From positions 1 to 10,521 of the forward strand of contig JANQHP010000030.1 of assembly GCA_028282625.1 (NCBI GenBank): a stretch of 10,521 bases of DNA. The letters run 5' to 3'. The notes under the pieces were generated by a model, which saw nothing but the letters and a program-made list of their open reading frames with translations, made no database searches and was not told the origin of the DNA. The translations under genes were made by a program, and so were the position numbers. Shown here in pieces: positions 1 to 6,378 of this stretch (positions within the stretch are counted from its first letter, which is position 1; every line of letters starts with the position of its first letter). The DNA is from Rickettsiales bacterium. Lineage in GTDB: Bacteria; Pseudomonadota; Alphaproteobacteria; Rickettsiales; UBA8987.

Positions 1-1
1 C

Positions 2-17
2 GCACAGCAAGCTGTGC
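2..17. repeat. Short perfect inverted repeat at window edge
   Basis: GCACAGC and GCTGTGC flank a 2-base AA centre, followed by two direct copies of GCTCCGGG. A reading frame stopping at 81-83 could be the tail of an upstream gene, but it is too short to identify. The stretch 18-102 otherwise shows only a weak ribosome-binding-like TAGG before the next gene. This could be a small intergenic repeat; no T-run follows, so I do not call a terminator. Confidence 0.35.
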
Positions 18-102
18 TCCGGGCCATGCTCCGGGGAAGTACCCATGCCACCCCCTGTGCCCCGCAATTTCATTGCAGCATAACGTGCAATAGGCCTAAT
101 TC

Positions 103-1320
103 ATGCCTGTTTTTCACTGGAGCGGCATTCAGCACGGCAAGCCAGCCGAGGGCACCGAAGAAGCCGAGACTTTAGAGCAGGCGACCAGCGCCTTGCAAGC
201 CCAGGGCGTCATCTTAACCTCACTGGAAGAAGCCGGCGCTACCCCAAAAAAGCGTGATTACAACCCGCGGCAAATCAAGCTGCGCGACCTCATGATCTTC
301 ACCAAGAAGTTCAGCACCATGGTCGAAGCTGGCCTACCGATGCTCAAAACCCTCTCCATGCTGGAGGACCAAAGCGACAATCCACATCTCAAAAAAGTGC
401 TGACCGCCATCCGCAGCCAGGTGGAGGCGGGTGCCACCCTTTCCGAGGCCTTTGCGCGCCACCCCAAAGTGTTTGATACGCTTTATATCAACCTGCTGCA
501 GGCGGGCGAGGCAAGCGGGAAGCTGCCGCTCTTTTTAAAGCGTCTGGTGGTGCAGCTTGAAAAGATGGATCATCTGCGCCGCAAGGTGAAGGGCGCCATG
601 ACCTATCCCGTCATTTTGCTGGTGGTTGCCTTCGTGGTGATCCTGATCATGATGATCAAGGTGGTGCCGGTGTTCCAGAACATGTTTGGCACGATGGGCC
701 ACGCGCTACCTGGCCCGACTGCGCTCATTATCTCGGTCAGTGAGTTTATCCGCGAGCCGGCGCGCGGTGGCGTGGTGGGCCTGGTACTGATTGGTCTGTT
801 TGTTGCGGTCAAAATCCTGCTCAAAACCCATGCGGGTTTTCGCTGGAAGTTTCACGGCGCGCTGCTGAAGCTCCCGCTGCTCGGCGATATCCTGCAAACC
901 GCGACCTTGGCTCGCATTGCGATGATCCAGGGCAATCTTTTTTCCGCCGGGGTGCCCGTCTTGCAAACGCTCGACATCATCGCCTCCACCATGCAGAACG
1001 ACCATTACCGCGCGGCGATGGAGCAGGTCAGAAGCGGCGTGGAGGCCGGGCAAAATCTTTCGGCACTCTATGGCGCAAGCCCGCTTTTTCCGCCGACCTT
1101 CACCCAGATGCTGGAGGTGGGCGAGGAAACCGGCAACATGGAGGCCATGCTGGAGGCGGTGGCGCGTTATTACGAAGAGAGTTTTGACATGAAAGTGGAT
1201 CAGTTTACCGAGCTGTTAGAGCCGCTGATGATCGTCTTTATGGGGCTGACCATTGGCTTTATCATCGTGGCGATGTATATGCCGATCTTCCAAGTCGGCC
1301 AGATGGTTGGCGGCGCGTAA
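103..1320 (+). CDS. Type II secretion / type IV pilus inner-membrane platform protein (PilC/GspF family)
   Basis: This is a 405-residue polytopic inner-membrane protein of the family that forms the platform on which the PilB/GspE ATPase acts during pilus or pseudopilus assembly. The N-terminus (MPVFHWSGI) has the usual short beta-type lead-in. Two tandem T2SSF domains follow, at about residues 63-186 and 266-388, each with the family glutamate-glycine signature (LLQAGEASG near 131-139 and MLEVGEETG near 336-344). Membrane segments are visible at about 168-190, 222-240 and 372-395. Length is typical for the family. Only a weak TAGG precedes the start, but the N-terminus matches homologues, so I keep ATG 103. 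No other pilus or T2SS gene is in the window, so pilus and secretion roles cannot be separated. It converges on the 6S RNA gene. Confidence 0.93.
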   Translation: MPVFHWSGIQHGKPAEGTEEAETLEQATSALQAQGVILTSLEEAGATPKKRDYNPRQIKLRDLMIFTKKFSTMVEAGLPMLKTLSMLEDQSDNPHLKKVLTAIRSQVEAGATLSEAFARHPKVFDTLYINLLQAGEASGKLPLFLKRLVVQLEKMDHLRRKVKGAMTYPVILLVVAFVVILIMMIKVVPVFQNMFGTMGHALPGPTALIISVSEFIREPARGGVVGLVLIGLFVAVKILLKTHAGFRWKFHGALLKLPLLGDILQTATLARIAMIQGNLFSAGVPVLQTLDIIASTMQNDHYRAAMEQVRSGVEAGQNLSALYGASPLFPPTFTQMLEVGEETGNMEAMLEAVARYYEESFDMKVDQFTELLEPLMIVFMGLTIGFIIVAMYMPIFQVGQMVGGA

Positions 1321-1343
1321 GGGCGCATTTTAAATATAAAAAG

Positions 1344-1507
1344 TGGGCAAGACCACAGGGCCGTGGGCCGTGCATGTTCCTCAAAGACCCGTATGTACAG
1401 GTGGGCACCATATACCAAAGCCACGGCTAAGGCAGGGACAGCTCCCGAGGAAAGCGCATTGGCTCTGGGAATCAAGAAGCCTCACATACCGTGCAGCACC
1501 TTGCCCA
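1344..1507 (-). ncRNA. ssrS: 6S RNA (RNA polymerase regulator)
   Basis: 6S RNA mimics an open promoter and sequesters sigma70 RNA polymerase in stationary phase. The roughly 164-nt minus-strand segment starts with TGGGCAAG and ends with CTTGCCCA, an 8-bp perfect closing stem. A second pairing, CACGG with CC(T)GTG, lies just inside. The 3' side runs into CTTTTT, so the closing stem can double as the terminator. A sigma70-like promoter lies 6 nt upstream of the first stem base. Position directly downstream of zapA is the classic ssrS location in proteobacteria. Length fits alphaproteobacterial 6S RNAs. No protein frame here looks real. I could not run a covariance model, so the identity rests on synteny, promoter, closing stem and size. 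Confidence 0.75.
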
Positions 1508-1513
1508 GAAGCT

Positions 1514-1542
1514 ATATTACGCGTTTTTGATGCGCTCTGCAA
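1514..1542 (-). promoter_or_regulatory. Promoter of the 6S RNA gene, inside zapA 3' end
   Basis: On the minus strand TTGCAG (1542-1537) is separated by 17 bases from TAATAT (1519-1514). The -10 hexamer contains the zapA stop codon TAA (1519-1517). Seven bases downstream is 1507, the first base of the 6S closing stem. Confidence 0.6.
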
Positions 1543-1879
1543 TCCCTTCCACATATTGCGCGATCGCTTCGACCGCCTCGGTCACCGCCTGATTGGTCCG
1601 CGCCTCCATTTCTTCCTCGCTCAGCCCACCATTGCCCTGAGCTTCTGGCGCCATTGCTTCTACGTCCGTCAGCTTCTTCTCTGCGTCTTCCAGCTCATCC
1701 TGAACCATCAACGCGGTCATCGCGAGCAGCAACGACTCCTTGCCGCTTGGCACCTGTTCTTCTAGCAACGTAAAACGCCGATTAATCGCTTCGGCTAAAT
1801 GCAGCACGTGCGACTCTTGCCCCGCATCGCAGCCAATCTCAAACTGGCGATTCCCAATACGCACATCAACCACAGGCAT
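1517..1879 (-). CDS. zapA: Cell division protein ZapA
   Basis: ZapA binds and cross-links FtsZ filaments and stabilises the Z-ring at midcell. The 120-residue product has the ZapA fold lead (VDVRIGNRQFEIGC, residues 4-17), then a helix with the LAEAINRRF motif and a long C-terminal helix (about residues 45-75) that normally mediates tetramerisation. The C-terminal extension, rich in Glu and Ala (about 76-120), is longer than in enterobacteria but usual in alphaproteobacteria. The gene starts 3 nt after the stop of the upstream coiled-coil gene. Its ribosome binding site (AAAAGGGG) lies inside that gene's end, so the two are probably translationally coupled. The 3' end carries the 6S RNA promoter. 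Confidence 0.92.
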   Translation of the reverse strand: MPVVDVRIGNRQFEIGCDAGQESHVLHLAEAINRRFTLLEEQVPSGKESLLLAMTALMVQDELEDAEKKLTDVEAMAPEAQGNGGLSEEEMEARTNQAVTEAVEAIAQYVEGIAERIKNA

Positions 1880-1882
1880 CGC

Positions 1883-2236
1883 TTACCCCTTTTGCTCCAC
1901 CAACATCGCTTGCAGCTCCAAAATCACCGCATCCACCTGCTCTTGCACCTGTTGATGCGCCTGACGGATTTCCTGGGAACGGCTATGCCACTTGCCCGCA
2001 TCGCTTTGCATGGTCTGATTTTCTTCTCGCAGGTGCTGGTTCTGCTTTTTCGTTTCTTCTAACGCCTGCTTGAGCGAGGCAACCTCACCTTCCAGCTTGG
2101 CCTTTTCACCGCTATCTGCCTGTTGTTGCATCGCCTTTTTTTGCGCCTGCAAGGCTGCTACGCGCGTATCAACATGCCCTTCCAGGCTTTCGAGCGCGTG
2201 CTTTAAACGCAGTTTGGCTTCTTCCAGTGTTGGCAT
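1883..2236 (-). CDS. DUF4164-like coiled-coil protein preceding ZapA
   Basis: A small acidic, almost wholly helical protein of 117 residues with heptad-like spacing and many Gln, Glu, Lys and Ala residues (for example EVASLKQALEETKKQNQHL in the middle). It has no signal peptide or membrane segment. Alphaproteobacteria commonly carry a DUF4164 coiled-coil gene directly before zapA, and this one matches in position, size and composition. A divisome role alongside ZapA is inferred from context; the biochemical function is unknown. The start is ambiguous: ATG at 2236 lies 11 nt from AAGGGG, while an adjacent in-frame TTG at 2239 lies 8 nt from it, adding only one residue. Confidence 0.8.
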   Translation of the reverse strand: MPTLEEAKLRLKHALESLEGHVDTRVAALQAQKKAMQQQADSGEKAKLEGEVASLKQALEETKKQNQHLREENQTMQSDAGKWHSRSQEIRQAHQQVQEQVDAVILELQAMLVEQKG

Positions 2237-2298
2237 CAACCGCTATACCCCTTGCAGCATAAAGGCCCGCAACACAGCGTGCGCCTTAAAAACCCGCC

Positions 2299-3039
2299 CT
2301 AGCGCCGTTCGCCAAAGAAGCGCAGCAACATGATGAACAAATTGATGAAGGTAATATAAAGCGTCAGCGCCCCCATGATGGCGGCTTTAGCCGGCACAGA
2401 TTGCCCAAGCTGCATATAGAGATTCTTCAGCGCTTGCGTTTCATAGGCCACAAGCCCGGTAAAAATCAGCACACCCAGTGCCGAAACCACAAAATGCAGC
2501 CCCGAACTTTGCAGGAACATATTCACAATGCTGGCAATAATCAGGCCCCACACACCCATAATCAGGAAGCTACCGATACCGGTCAAGTCCCGCTTGGTGG
2601 TATAGCCATAAAGGCTCATGCTACCAAACACCCCAGCGGTAATGAAGAACACGCGCGCAATGCTCGCACCGGTATACATCAGGAAAATACTCGCAAGCGA
2701 AAGTCCCATCACCCCGGCAAACGCCCAAAAAGCCAGCTGGGTCTGCTGTTCGGTCAGGCGATGTAAGCCAAAATTCAGCACCAGCACAAAAATCAGCGGA
2801 GAAAACATGGCCACGTAGCCAAGCCCTTTCACTCCCACAATATATCCGTCCTGCAGGTGATACATCAGGCCCATAATCGCCGGAGAAGTGGCACTCGCGT
2901 AAGCCACCAAGCCAGTCAGCACCAATGCCATTGCCATGTAATTATAAATTTTGAGCATATACTGGCGAAGGCCCTCATCATACGCCGAAACACCGGAAGA
3001 TTGTGCCGTGTGAAGTGGACCTTTGGTATAATCTGTCAT
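2299..3039 (-). CDS. Bax inhibitor-1/YccA family membrane protein
   Basis: A 246-residue integral membrane protein of the BI-1 (TMBIM) family, members of which act as pH-sensitive calcium leak channels or as modulators of membrane proteases such as FtsH. Seven hydrophobic segments lie at about residues 33-52, 73-91, 102-122, 128-146, 153-176, 182-200 and 218-240. Family landmarks are YTTKRDLTGIG (about 146-156), AYETQALKNLY (about 198-208) and the C-terminal FINLFIMLLRFFGERR. The start at 3039 is chosen because AAGGAGAG lies 5-6 nt upstream; an upstream in-frame extension has no such signal. Two acidic positions conserved in the best-studied members look substituted: Glu in the YETQ motif and Thr before FINLF. 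It is the first gene of the minus-strand block that continues into zapA, 62 nt before the coiled-coil gene. Confidence 0.92.
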   Translation of the reverse strand: MTDYTKGPLHTAQSSGVSAYDEGLRQYMLKIYNYMAMALVLTGLVAYASATSPAIMGLMYHLQDGYIVGVKGLGYVAMFSPLIFVLVLNFGLHRLTEQQTQLAFWAFAGVMGLSLASIFLMYTGASIARVFFITAGVFGSMSLYGYTTKRDLTGIGSFLIMGVWGLIIASIVNMFLQSSGLHFVVSALGVLIFTGLVAYETQALKNLYMQLGQSVPAKAAIMGALTLYITFINLFIMLLRFFGERR

Positions 3040-3124
3040 GATCTCTCCTTTAAAAAATCGTTTGCTATTGCAACCAGATAGAGCCTGCCCCAATGCAGGG
3101 CATCAACTGTTTCTGTGTAGGTAT

Positions 3125-3154
3125 AATATATAGGAACCCCCGGAGCAAAATCAA
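3125..3154 (-). promoter_or_regulatory. Putative promoter of the BI-1 family gene
   Basis: On the minus strand TTGATT (3154-3149) and TATATT (3130-3125) are separated by 18 bases, about 85 nt upstream of the BI-1 start. The -10 region is an alternating AT stretch, so its exact register is uncertain. Confidence 0.4.
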
Positions 3155-3235
3155 GCAAATCCGGTACGGGTTTCAGGAACCAGAAAAGTGCGTGGGCACT
3201 TCTTCTTACACCGTCATCCCGCGACTCTTGTCTTA

Positions 3236-3258
3236 ACCTTAGTGCAAAGCACGAAGGT
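3236..3258. repeat. Inverted repeat in the BI-1 upstream region
   Basis: ACCTTAGTGC and GCACGAAGGT form a 10-bp stem with one mismatch and a 3-base AAA loop. Just before it is CCGTCATCCCGCGAC, which resembles dispersed GTCATCCCGC-type repeats of alphaproteobacteria. No T-run follows on either strand at useful spacing. Confidence 0.45.
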
Positions 3259-3381
3259 GGATGAGGGGGTGTTTTTTTCATAACGTTCAAGCGCCACTGG
3301 GGCTGCGCTCCTACTTGGTCGCTACTCGCACGCTGAACGCGTGCTCTAAAAAGAGGTGCCCATGCATCCGCTCCTTATATC

Positions 3382-3418
3382 CCCTCTCCCCACCGGGGGA
3401 GAGGGTTAGGGTGAGGGG
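3382..3418. repeat. REP-like palindromic element
   Basis: CCCTCTCCCC (3382-3391) pairs perfectly with GGGGAGAGGG (3396-3405) around a 4-base ACCG loop and is followed by TTAGGGTGAGGGGG. This palindrome plus tail is the widespread proteobacterial REP-type repeat. It sits in a gene-free interval (3040-3478) that otherwise holds the BI-1 promoter, an inverted repeat and a terminator. Confidence 0.75.
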
Positions 3419-3425
3419 GTTACTT

Positions 3426-3458
3426 AAAAAAAGAGGGCAGCAACATACGTCACTGCCC
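3426..3458 (-). terminator. Intrinsic terminator of the 190-residue hypothetical gene
   Basis: On the minus strand GGGCAG (3458-3453) pairs with CTGCCC (3440-3435) around a 12-base loop, followed at once by TCTTTTTTT (to 3426). It lies 20 bases past the stop codon at 3479. Confidence 0.8.
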
Positions 3459-3478
3459 TTCACAGGTCACGGATCGGC

Positions 3479-4051
3479 TTACACCTCCTCCCGCAGGAGG
3501 TAGTCCTTTTGCAGGAGCCAGGCCTTCCATGCGTTTGGGGAGACTCTTTCTGCCCCTGCGGGCAGGGGTTCTCCCAGACTTGATCTATTCCACTCCCGCT
3601 GCGGTCGCAGGAGGAACAGCTCCACAAGCAGGAGTTTTGCCTCTTGCTTGTGCTCTTCTGGCAAGGCTGAAAGGCGTCCATTTGCGGAATCATCTGCAAG
3701 AAAAGCTTCCGCCGTTTGCATGAGGCAGTTGCCCCACTCCTGAACCTTGTCCTCGTCGATGCCAGAAAGGCCATGCTTGACTCGTTGAAAAAACGCACCG
3801 CAAACAAACAGCCCTGGGTAGCCCGCCTCATCGTGCACGATGAGGTTGGTCAACCGGAGCGCAACGCTCAGTCGGTAAGGCTCCTCAGTCGCCAGCAGCC
3901 AGGACGCCATGAGGGCGCGCACCTGGTTTTCGGTGCCTTCCTTGAAGACGAGCTTTTGCTGGTATTCTGCCAGCAGAAATGCCACGGCACCAAGAATATT
4001 TTCACGTGCTTCCCTCGCCTTTTTAGCCAGGATATCTTGATCACTCACCAT
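3479..4051 (-). CDS. Hypothetical helical protein, 190 residues
   Basis: I do not recognise this family. It is a soluble, probably all-helical protein without signal peptide or membrane segment. Notable stretches are RLTNLIVHDEAGYPGLFVCG (about residues 66-85) and a Leu/Glu-rich helix near 130-150. The start is secure: AGGAGGTGT immediately precedes ATG 4051 at good spacing. It has its own promoter (4221-4193), a small overlapping leader ORF (4152-4045) and a strong terminator (3458-3426), so it is a separate transcription unit. The last third of the gene contains three hairpins, including a nested one that encodes the EPLPAGAERVSP stretch. This looks like a palindromic repeat inserted in frame, so the C-terminus may be longer than in relatives. 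Function unknown. Confidence 0.75.
   Translation of the reverse strand: MVSDQDILAKKAREARENILGAVAFLLAEYQQKLVFKEGTENQVRALMASWLLATEEPYRLSVALRLTNLIVHDEAGYPGLFVCGAFFQRVKHGLSGIDEDKVQEWGNCLMQTAEAFLADDSANGRLSALPEEHKQEAKLLLVELFLLRPQREWNRSSLGEPLPAGAERVSPNAWKAWLLQKDYLLREEV
3484..3613. repeat. Cluster of palindromes within the hypothetical gene's 3' end
   Basis: Three hairpins lie in coding sequence. CCTCCT/AGGAGG is at 3484-3500. A nested one has outer arms GGGAGA (3538-3543) and TCTCCC (3570-3575) with inner CCCCTG/CAGGGG (3553-3568). A third, CTCCcGC/GCaGGAG, is at 3593-3613. CGCAGGAGG occurs at both ends. The density is unlike the rest of the gene and suggests an inserted repeat element. Confidence 0.5.
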
Positions 4052-4152
4052 ACACCTCCTGTGCGATGGTCTTTTTCCGTGGATGTTGGTTGCACAGGGG
4101 GTGACCCCACGCGACGTGAATGCTTTTCCTCACATGAAGAAGTAAGCAACAT
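4045..4152 (-). CDS. Putative 35-residue leader ORF overlapping the downstream start
   Basis: ATG at 4152 is preceded by GGGAGG with a 6-base spacer, a strong ribosome binding site. The frame runs 35 codons, beginning MLLTSSCEEKHSRRVG and ending GGVW, and stops at TGA 4047-4045. It overlaps the first 7 bases of the following 190-residue gene, so the two are arranged for translational coupling, and the next gene's own ribosome binding site lies inside it. It starts about 35 nt into the predicted transcript. The peptide is hydrophilic, with Ser, Arg and Pro and one Cys, and resembles nothing I know. It may be a regulatory leader peptide or chance; no homology could be tested. Confidence 0.4.
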   Translation of the reverse strand: MLLTSSCEEKHSRRVGSPPVQPTSTEKDHRTGGVW

Positions 4153-4192
4153 GGCCTACCTCCCAAAGGGAAAATGAATACATGATGGGATG

Positions 4193-4221
4193 ATTGTAAC
4201 AAATCTTGAAGCAATTCGCAA
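4193..4221 (-). promoter_or_regulatory. Promoter of the leader ORF and 190-residue gene
   Basis: On the minus strand TTGCGA (4221-4216) and TACAAT (4198-4193) are separated by exactly 17 bases. The predicted transcript start near 4186 lies downstream of the ankyrin gene stop at 4289. Confidence 0.6.
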
Positions 4222-4288
4222 CAAATAAACTATTTTATAAGAAGTAGGACAACAGGACATCACCAGCCCAAACACGCAAACAAAAAAC

Positions 4289-5497
4289 TTAACGCACCGC
4301 CTCTTCCAAAAGCCGCACTACCTCCTGGTGCCCTTTACCGCGCGCCATATCTATGGCGTGGGAAGGTTCCCCACTCGCCACCTCCGGGCGCAGAGGGTTA
4401 CCGCCATAAGCAAGCAACAGCTTTACCAGTGCCGCATTGCCCGCATCCGCCGCGTAATGCAAGGCGGACCATCCTGCACTGCCCGCACGGTAGACACCAC
4501 CCTCTTGATTGGTAGGGATATGGTTTGGGTCCGCGCCCGCTTTGAGCAGATGCTCTACCACCGCACGTTTTTGCATGGCCACCGCATCGATCAAGGGCGT
4601 GCGCCCCCATCTATTCACCGTATCCAAAGAAGCGGATGCGGCCAAAAGAGCGGCCACCACCGCTTCAGATGCCTTTCCACGTGAAGCGGCCGCCATCGCC
4701 AGAGGCGTATACCCATCTACATTCTGCGCTTCAATATCCAGCGGATGTTGCATCATCTGCATGAAGATATTCGGGTTGCGCTGCGCTTGAGCCGCATAAT
4801 GCAGCACCGTGTTTCCCTTTGCATCGACCGCCTGCACATCCGCACCAAACTGGATAAGAAGCGCGGCATATCCCTCTTTGCCTTTTTTCACCGCCAGGTG
4901 CAAAGCATGTCTGCCTTTTTTGTCGGCTATATTAGGATCCGCGCCAGCTTCCAACAACCGCATCACCCCCTTAAGCAGCTTGCCCCGTTCTGCATTGAGC
5001 GTAGGCCAAGAGGTACCATGATGCAGCACGGTCTGGCTTTTGGTGTCTTGCGCGTTCACATCCACACCTTGCTTTAAAAGGATCTGCAAAAAGGCAGAAA
5101 CATCCTTATGCAACGCCATATAAAGCAAGGTTTGCCCTTTGTCCGTACGCGCATGGATATCCGCACCCGAAGCAACCAATTTCATCAATGTTTTATGGGA
5201 GAGTTTGGATTGCAGTGCCAGATGTAGCGCCGTCAATCCTTTGATGGCCTTATTCGGATCTGCGCCACGGTCCAGCAGCCAGGCCACTGTCTGCTCGCTC
5301 CCCAGCATCGCGGCGGTGGGCAGCAATGGGTAGCCATCCGCGACGACGGTATTGATATCCTTGCCCTCAAGCAACCGCTCCATCGTCGCATGATCGTCAT
5401 GTTTTATGGCGCGGAAAAGCTCCCCTTCTTCCGATGCAGCTACCACAACCGGAATCAGCAACAGCATCCATACCATACAAAGAAGCATGTGTCTCAT
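4289..5497 (-). CDS. Exported ankyrin-repeat protein
   Basis: A 402-residue protein made almost entirely of ankyrin repeats, helix-turn-helix modules that bind proteins. Starting at ATG 5497, the N-terminus (MRHMLLCMVWMLLLIPVVVA) is a Sec signal peptide with cleavage likely after Ala20 or Ala21. About ten repeats follow to the C-terminus, with recurrent G-T-ALHLA-type cores and LL--GADPN-type turns (for example LLDRGADPN, LLEAGADPN, LLKAGADPN). There is no catalytic domain and no membrane anchor after the signal, so it should be periplasmic or secreted. The 5497 start has AAAGGG upstream at suitable spacing; the in-frame ATG at 5518 lacks a clear ribosome binding site and would put charged residues before the signal. 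The partner is unknown. A TTTTTT run follows the stop but no convincing stem precedes it. A second exported ankyrin protein lies at 8083-9702. Confidence 0.9.
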   Translation of the reverse strand: MRHMLLCMVWMLLLIPVVVAASEEGELFRAIKHDDHATMERLLEGKDINTVVADGYPLLPTAAMLGSEQTVAWLLDRGADPNKAIKGLTALHLALQSKLSHKTLMKLVASGADIHARTDKGQTLLYMALHKDVSAFLQILLKQGVDVNAQDTKSQTVLHHGTSWPTLNAERGKLLKGVMRLLEAGADPNIADKKGRHALHLAVKKGKEGYAALLIQFGADVQAVDAKGNTVLHYAAQAQRNPNIFMQMMQHPLDIEAQNVDGYTPLAMAAASRGKASEAVVAALLAASASLDTVNRWGRTPLIDAVAMQKRAVVEHLLKAGADPNHIPTNQEGGVYRAGSAGWSALHYAADAGNAALVKLLLAYGGNPLRPEVASGEPSHAIDMARGKGHQEVVRLLEEAVR

Positions 5498-5572
5498 AGT
5501 CACCCTTTTACCAAACATCCATAGAGACCATGAAGCTTAGACGAGCCATTTCGAACTGTCCAGCTTCGCAAG

Positions 5573-5627
5573 CCACCTATACGCTCGACTTGTTCTACAA
5601 AGCCCGAAGGACGTAGGGTGGTGGAGC
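5573..5627. repeat. Imperfect palindrome ending in a copy of the tRNA-Ala 3' end
   Basis: CCACCTATACG (5573-5583) and CGTAGGGTGG (5612-5621) form the arms. The segment continues CGAAGG (5605-5610), eight bases, then TGGTGGAGC (5619-5627). The latter is the exact complement of the last nine bases of tRNA-Ala (6655-6663), where CGAAGG also occurs four bases away (6645-6650). It is either one of a family of tRNA-flanking repeats or a remnant att-like duplication. The surrounding gap 5498-5691 holds no other supported gene. Confidence 0.45.
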
Positions 5628-5673
5628 AGGCTTTACCAAAAACAAACTTCTCCTTGGATGACCACAACGAGAT

Positions 5674-5697
5674 AAAAAAGATAAGTTTCACTTATCT
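5674..5697 (-). terminator. Intrinsic terminator overlapping the stop of the islet gene
   Basis: On the minus strand AGATAAGT (5697-5690), loop GAA, ACTTATCT (5686-5679), then a T-run to 5674. The 8-bp stem is perfect and includes the TAA stop codon (5694-5692). Confidence 0.85.
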
Positions 5698-6348
5698 AGG
5701 TTTAACAAGAAACTCCACCTCAGATGCACCTGTTGAGAAAACAATACACCCTGGAACACTTCCTGTATCTTCTGCATGCCAACCAGTAAGTATTAAAATT
5801 TTGTCAAAGCAGTTTATCCCTTGCAGTATACTAAGATTATTCCGACAAATAGGTTCAATTACCGTTCTATCCAAACCCACACATGGAGTTTCGTCATCAA
5901 TGAGCAGCCAGTTCTGATCAAATTTTTCAAATTCTTTCTTACCAAAAGTCTCTGCTTTATTGACAATGGCTTTTATTACAAACCTAAACCACTCCACTTC
6001 CACTTGGCTGTCTACTTTTCCTGCACCTGTTAATGAAGTGCATTTAGGAAGTTCTTGCATATCTCGAAAGGTAAGTTGTGAATCATAGCCGAAATGACCT
6101 GGCTCAATATAATCTGGTTTTTCTGTATCGGAGAGCTTATCAATAACGCCGTGCTGATATTGTTTTAATTCTGGGGAGGTTGCTTGTGTTACTTCTAAAC
6201 CAATATTTTGGTCATCACATTCAAGCAAGAAATCTGGGCGCTCTCTATGCCGAATCAAAGGTGATTGAGGTAAATATCTGGTTTCTTTTAAGTTTAAAAG
6301 CAACCTGGTTAGGAATTTCTGCTCCGTGATTTTAGTATCTGTTGCCAT
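5692..6348 (-). CDS. Hypothetical protein with a PD-(D/E)XK-like motif, in AT-richer islet
   Basis: A soluble 218-residue protein with no signal peptide. Near the N-terminus, RPDFLLEC (residues 37-44) is followed by IGLEVTQA (49-56). The spacing and beta-hairpin look resemble the core of PD-(D/E)XK nuclease-like domains (Asp39 and Glu52-x-Thr54), but Thr stands where Lys is usual, so catalysis is uncertain. A second hydrophobic strand (CFDKILILTGW) lies near residues 180-190. ATG 6348 is preceded by AAAGGA. Base composition is visibly more AT-rich than neighbouring genes, suggesting acquisition. It has its own promoter (6542-6514), a leader hairpin, an operator-like palindrome and a terminator overlapping the stop. 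Its place just 3' of tRNA-Ala is typical of acquired islets. A defence or restriction-related role is possible but is only inference. Confidence 0.75.
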   Translation of the reverse strand: MATDTKITEQKFLTRLLLNLKETRYLPQSPLIRHRERPDFLLECDDQNIGLEVTQATSPELKQYQHGVIDKLSDTEKPDYIEPGHFGYDSQLTFRDMQELPKCTSLTGAGKVDSQVEVEWFRFVIKAIVNKAETFGKKEFEKFDQNWLLIDDETPCVGLDRTVIEPICRNNLSILQGINCFDKILILTGWHAEDTGSVPGCIVFSTGASEVEFLVKPR

Positions 6349-6378
6349 AATCTTTATCCTTTCTAAATTTCAAATCCA

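Noticed and set aside
1306..1340. GCGC...GCGC followed by ATTTTAAAT as a terminator for the PilC-like gene
   Set aside because: The stem is only 4 bp and the T-run is interrupted, so it is too weak to call.
1343..1765. 140-codon plus-strand frame over the 6S RNA and zapA
   Set aside because: It is antisense to zapA and the RNA gene, with no family resemblance or ribosome binding site.
3036..3290. 84-codon minus-strand frame across the repeat region upstream of BI-1
   Set aside because: It overlaps the BI-1 start and promoter, its translation is largely read through repeats, and the downstream BI-1 start has a far better ribosome binding site.
3261..3503. 80-codon plus-strand frame containing YPLSPPGERVRVRG
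   Set aside because: This is the typical translation of a REP-like palindrome, and it also runs through a minus-strand terminator.
3716..4177. 153-codon plus-strand frame opposite the 190-residue gene
   Set aside because: The minus-strand gene has a promoter, an excellent ribosome binding site and a terminator; the plus frame has none.
4265..4290. T-run after the ankyrin gene stop as an intrinsic terminator
   Set aside because: A TTTTTT run is present on the minus strand, but I found no convincing GC stem before it.
5500..5691. 63-codon minus-strand frame from GTG 5691 just after the islet gene
   Set aside because: It starts inside the terminator hairpin, has no ribosome binding site, and its translation is derived from the palindromic repeat.
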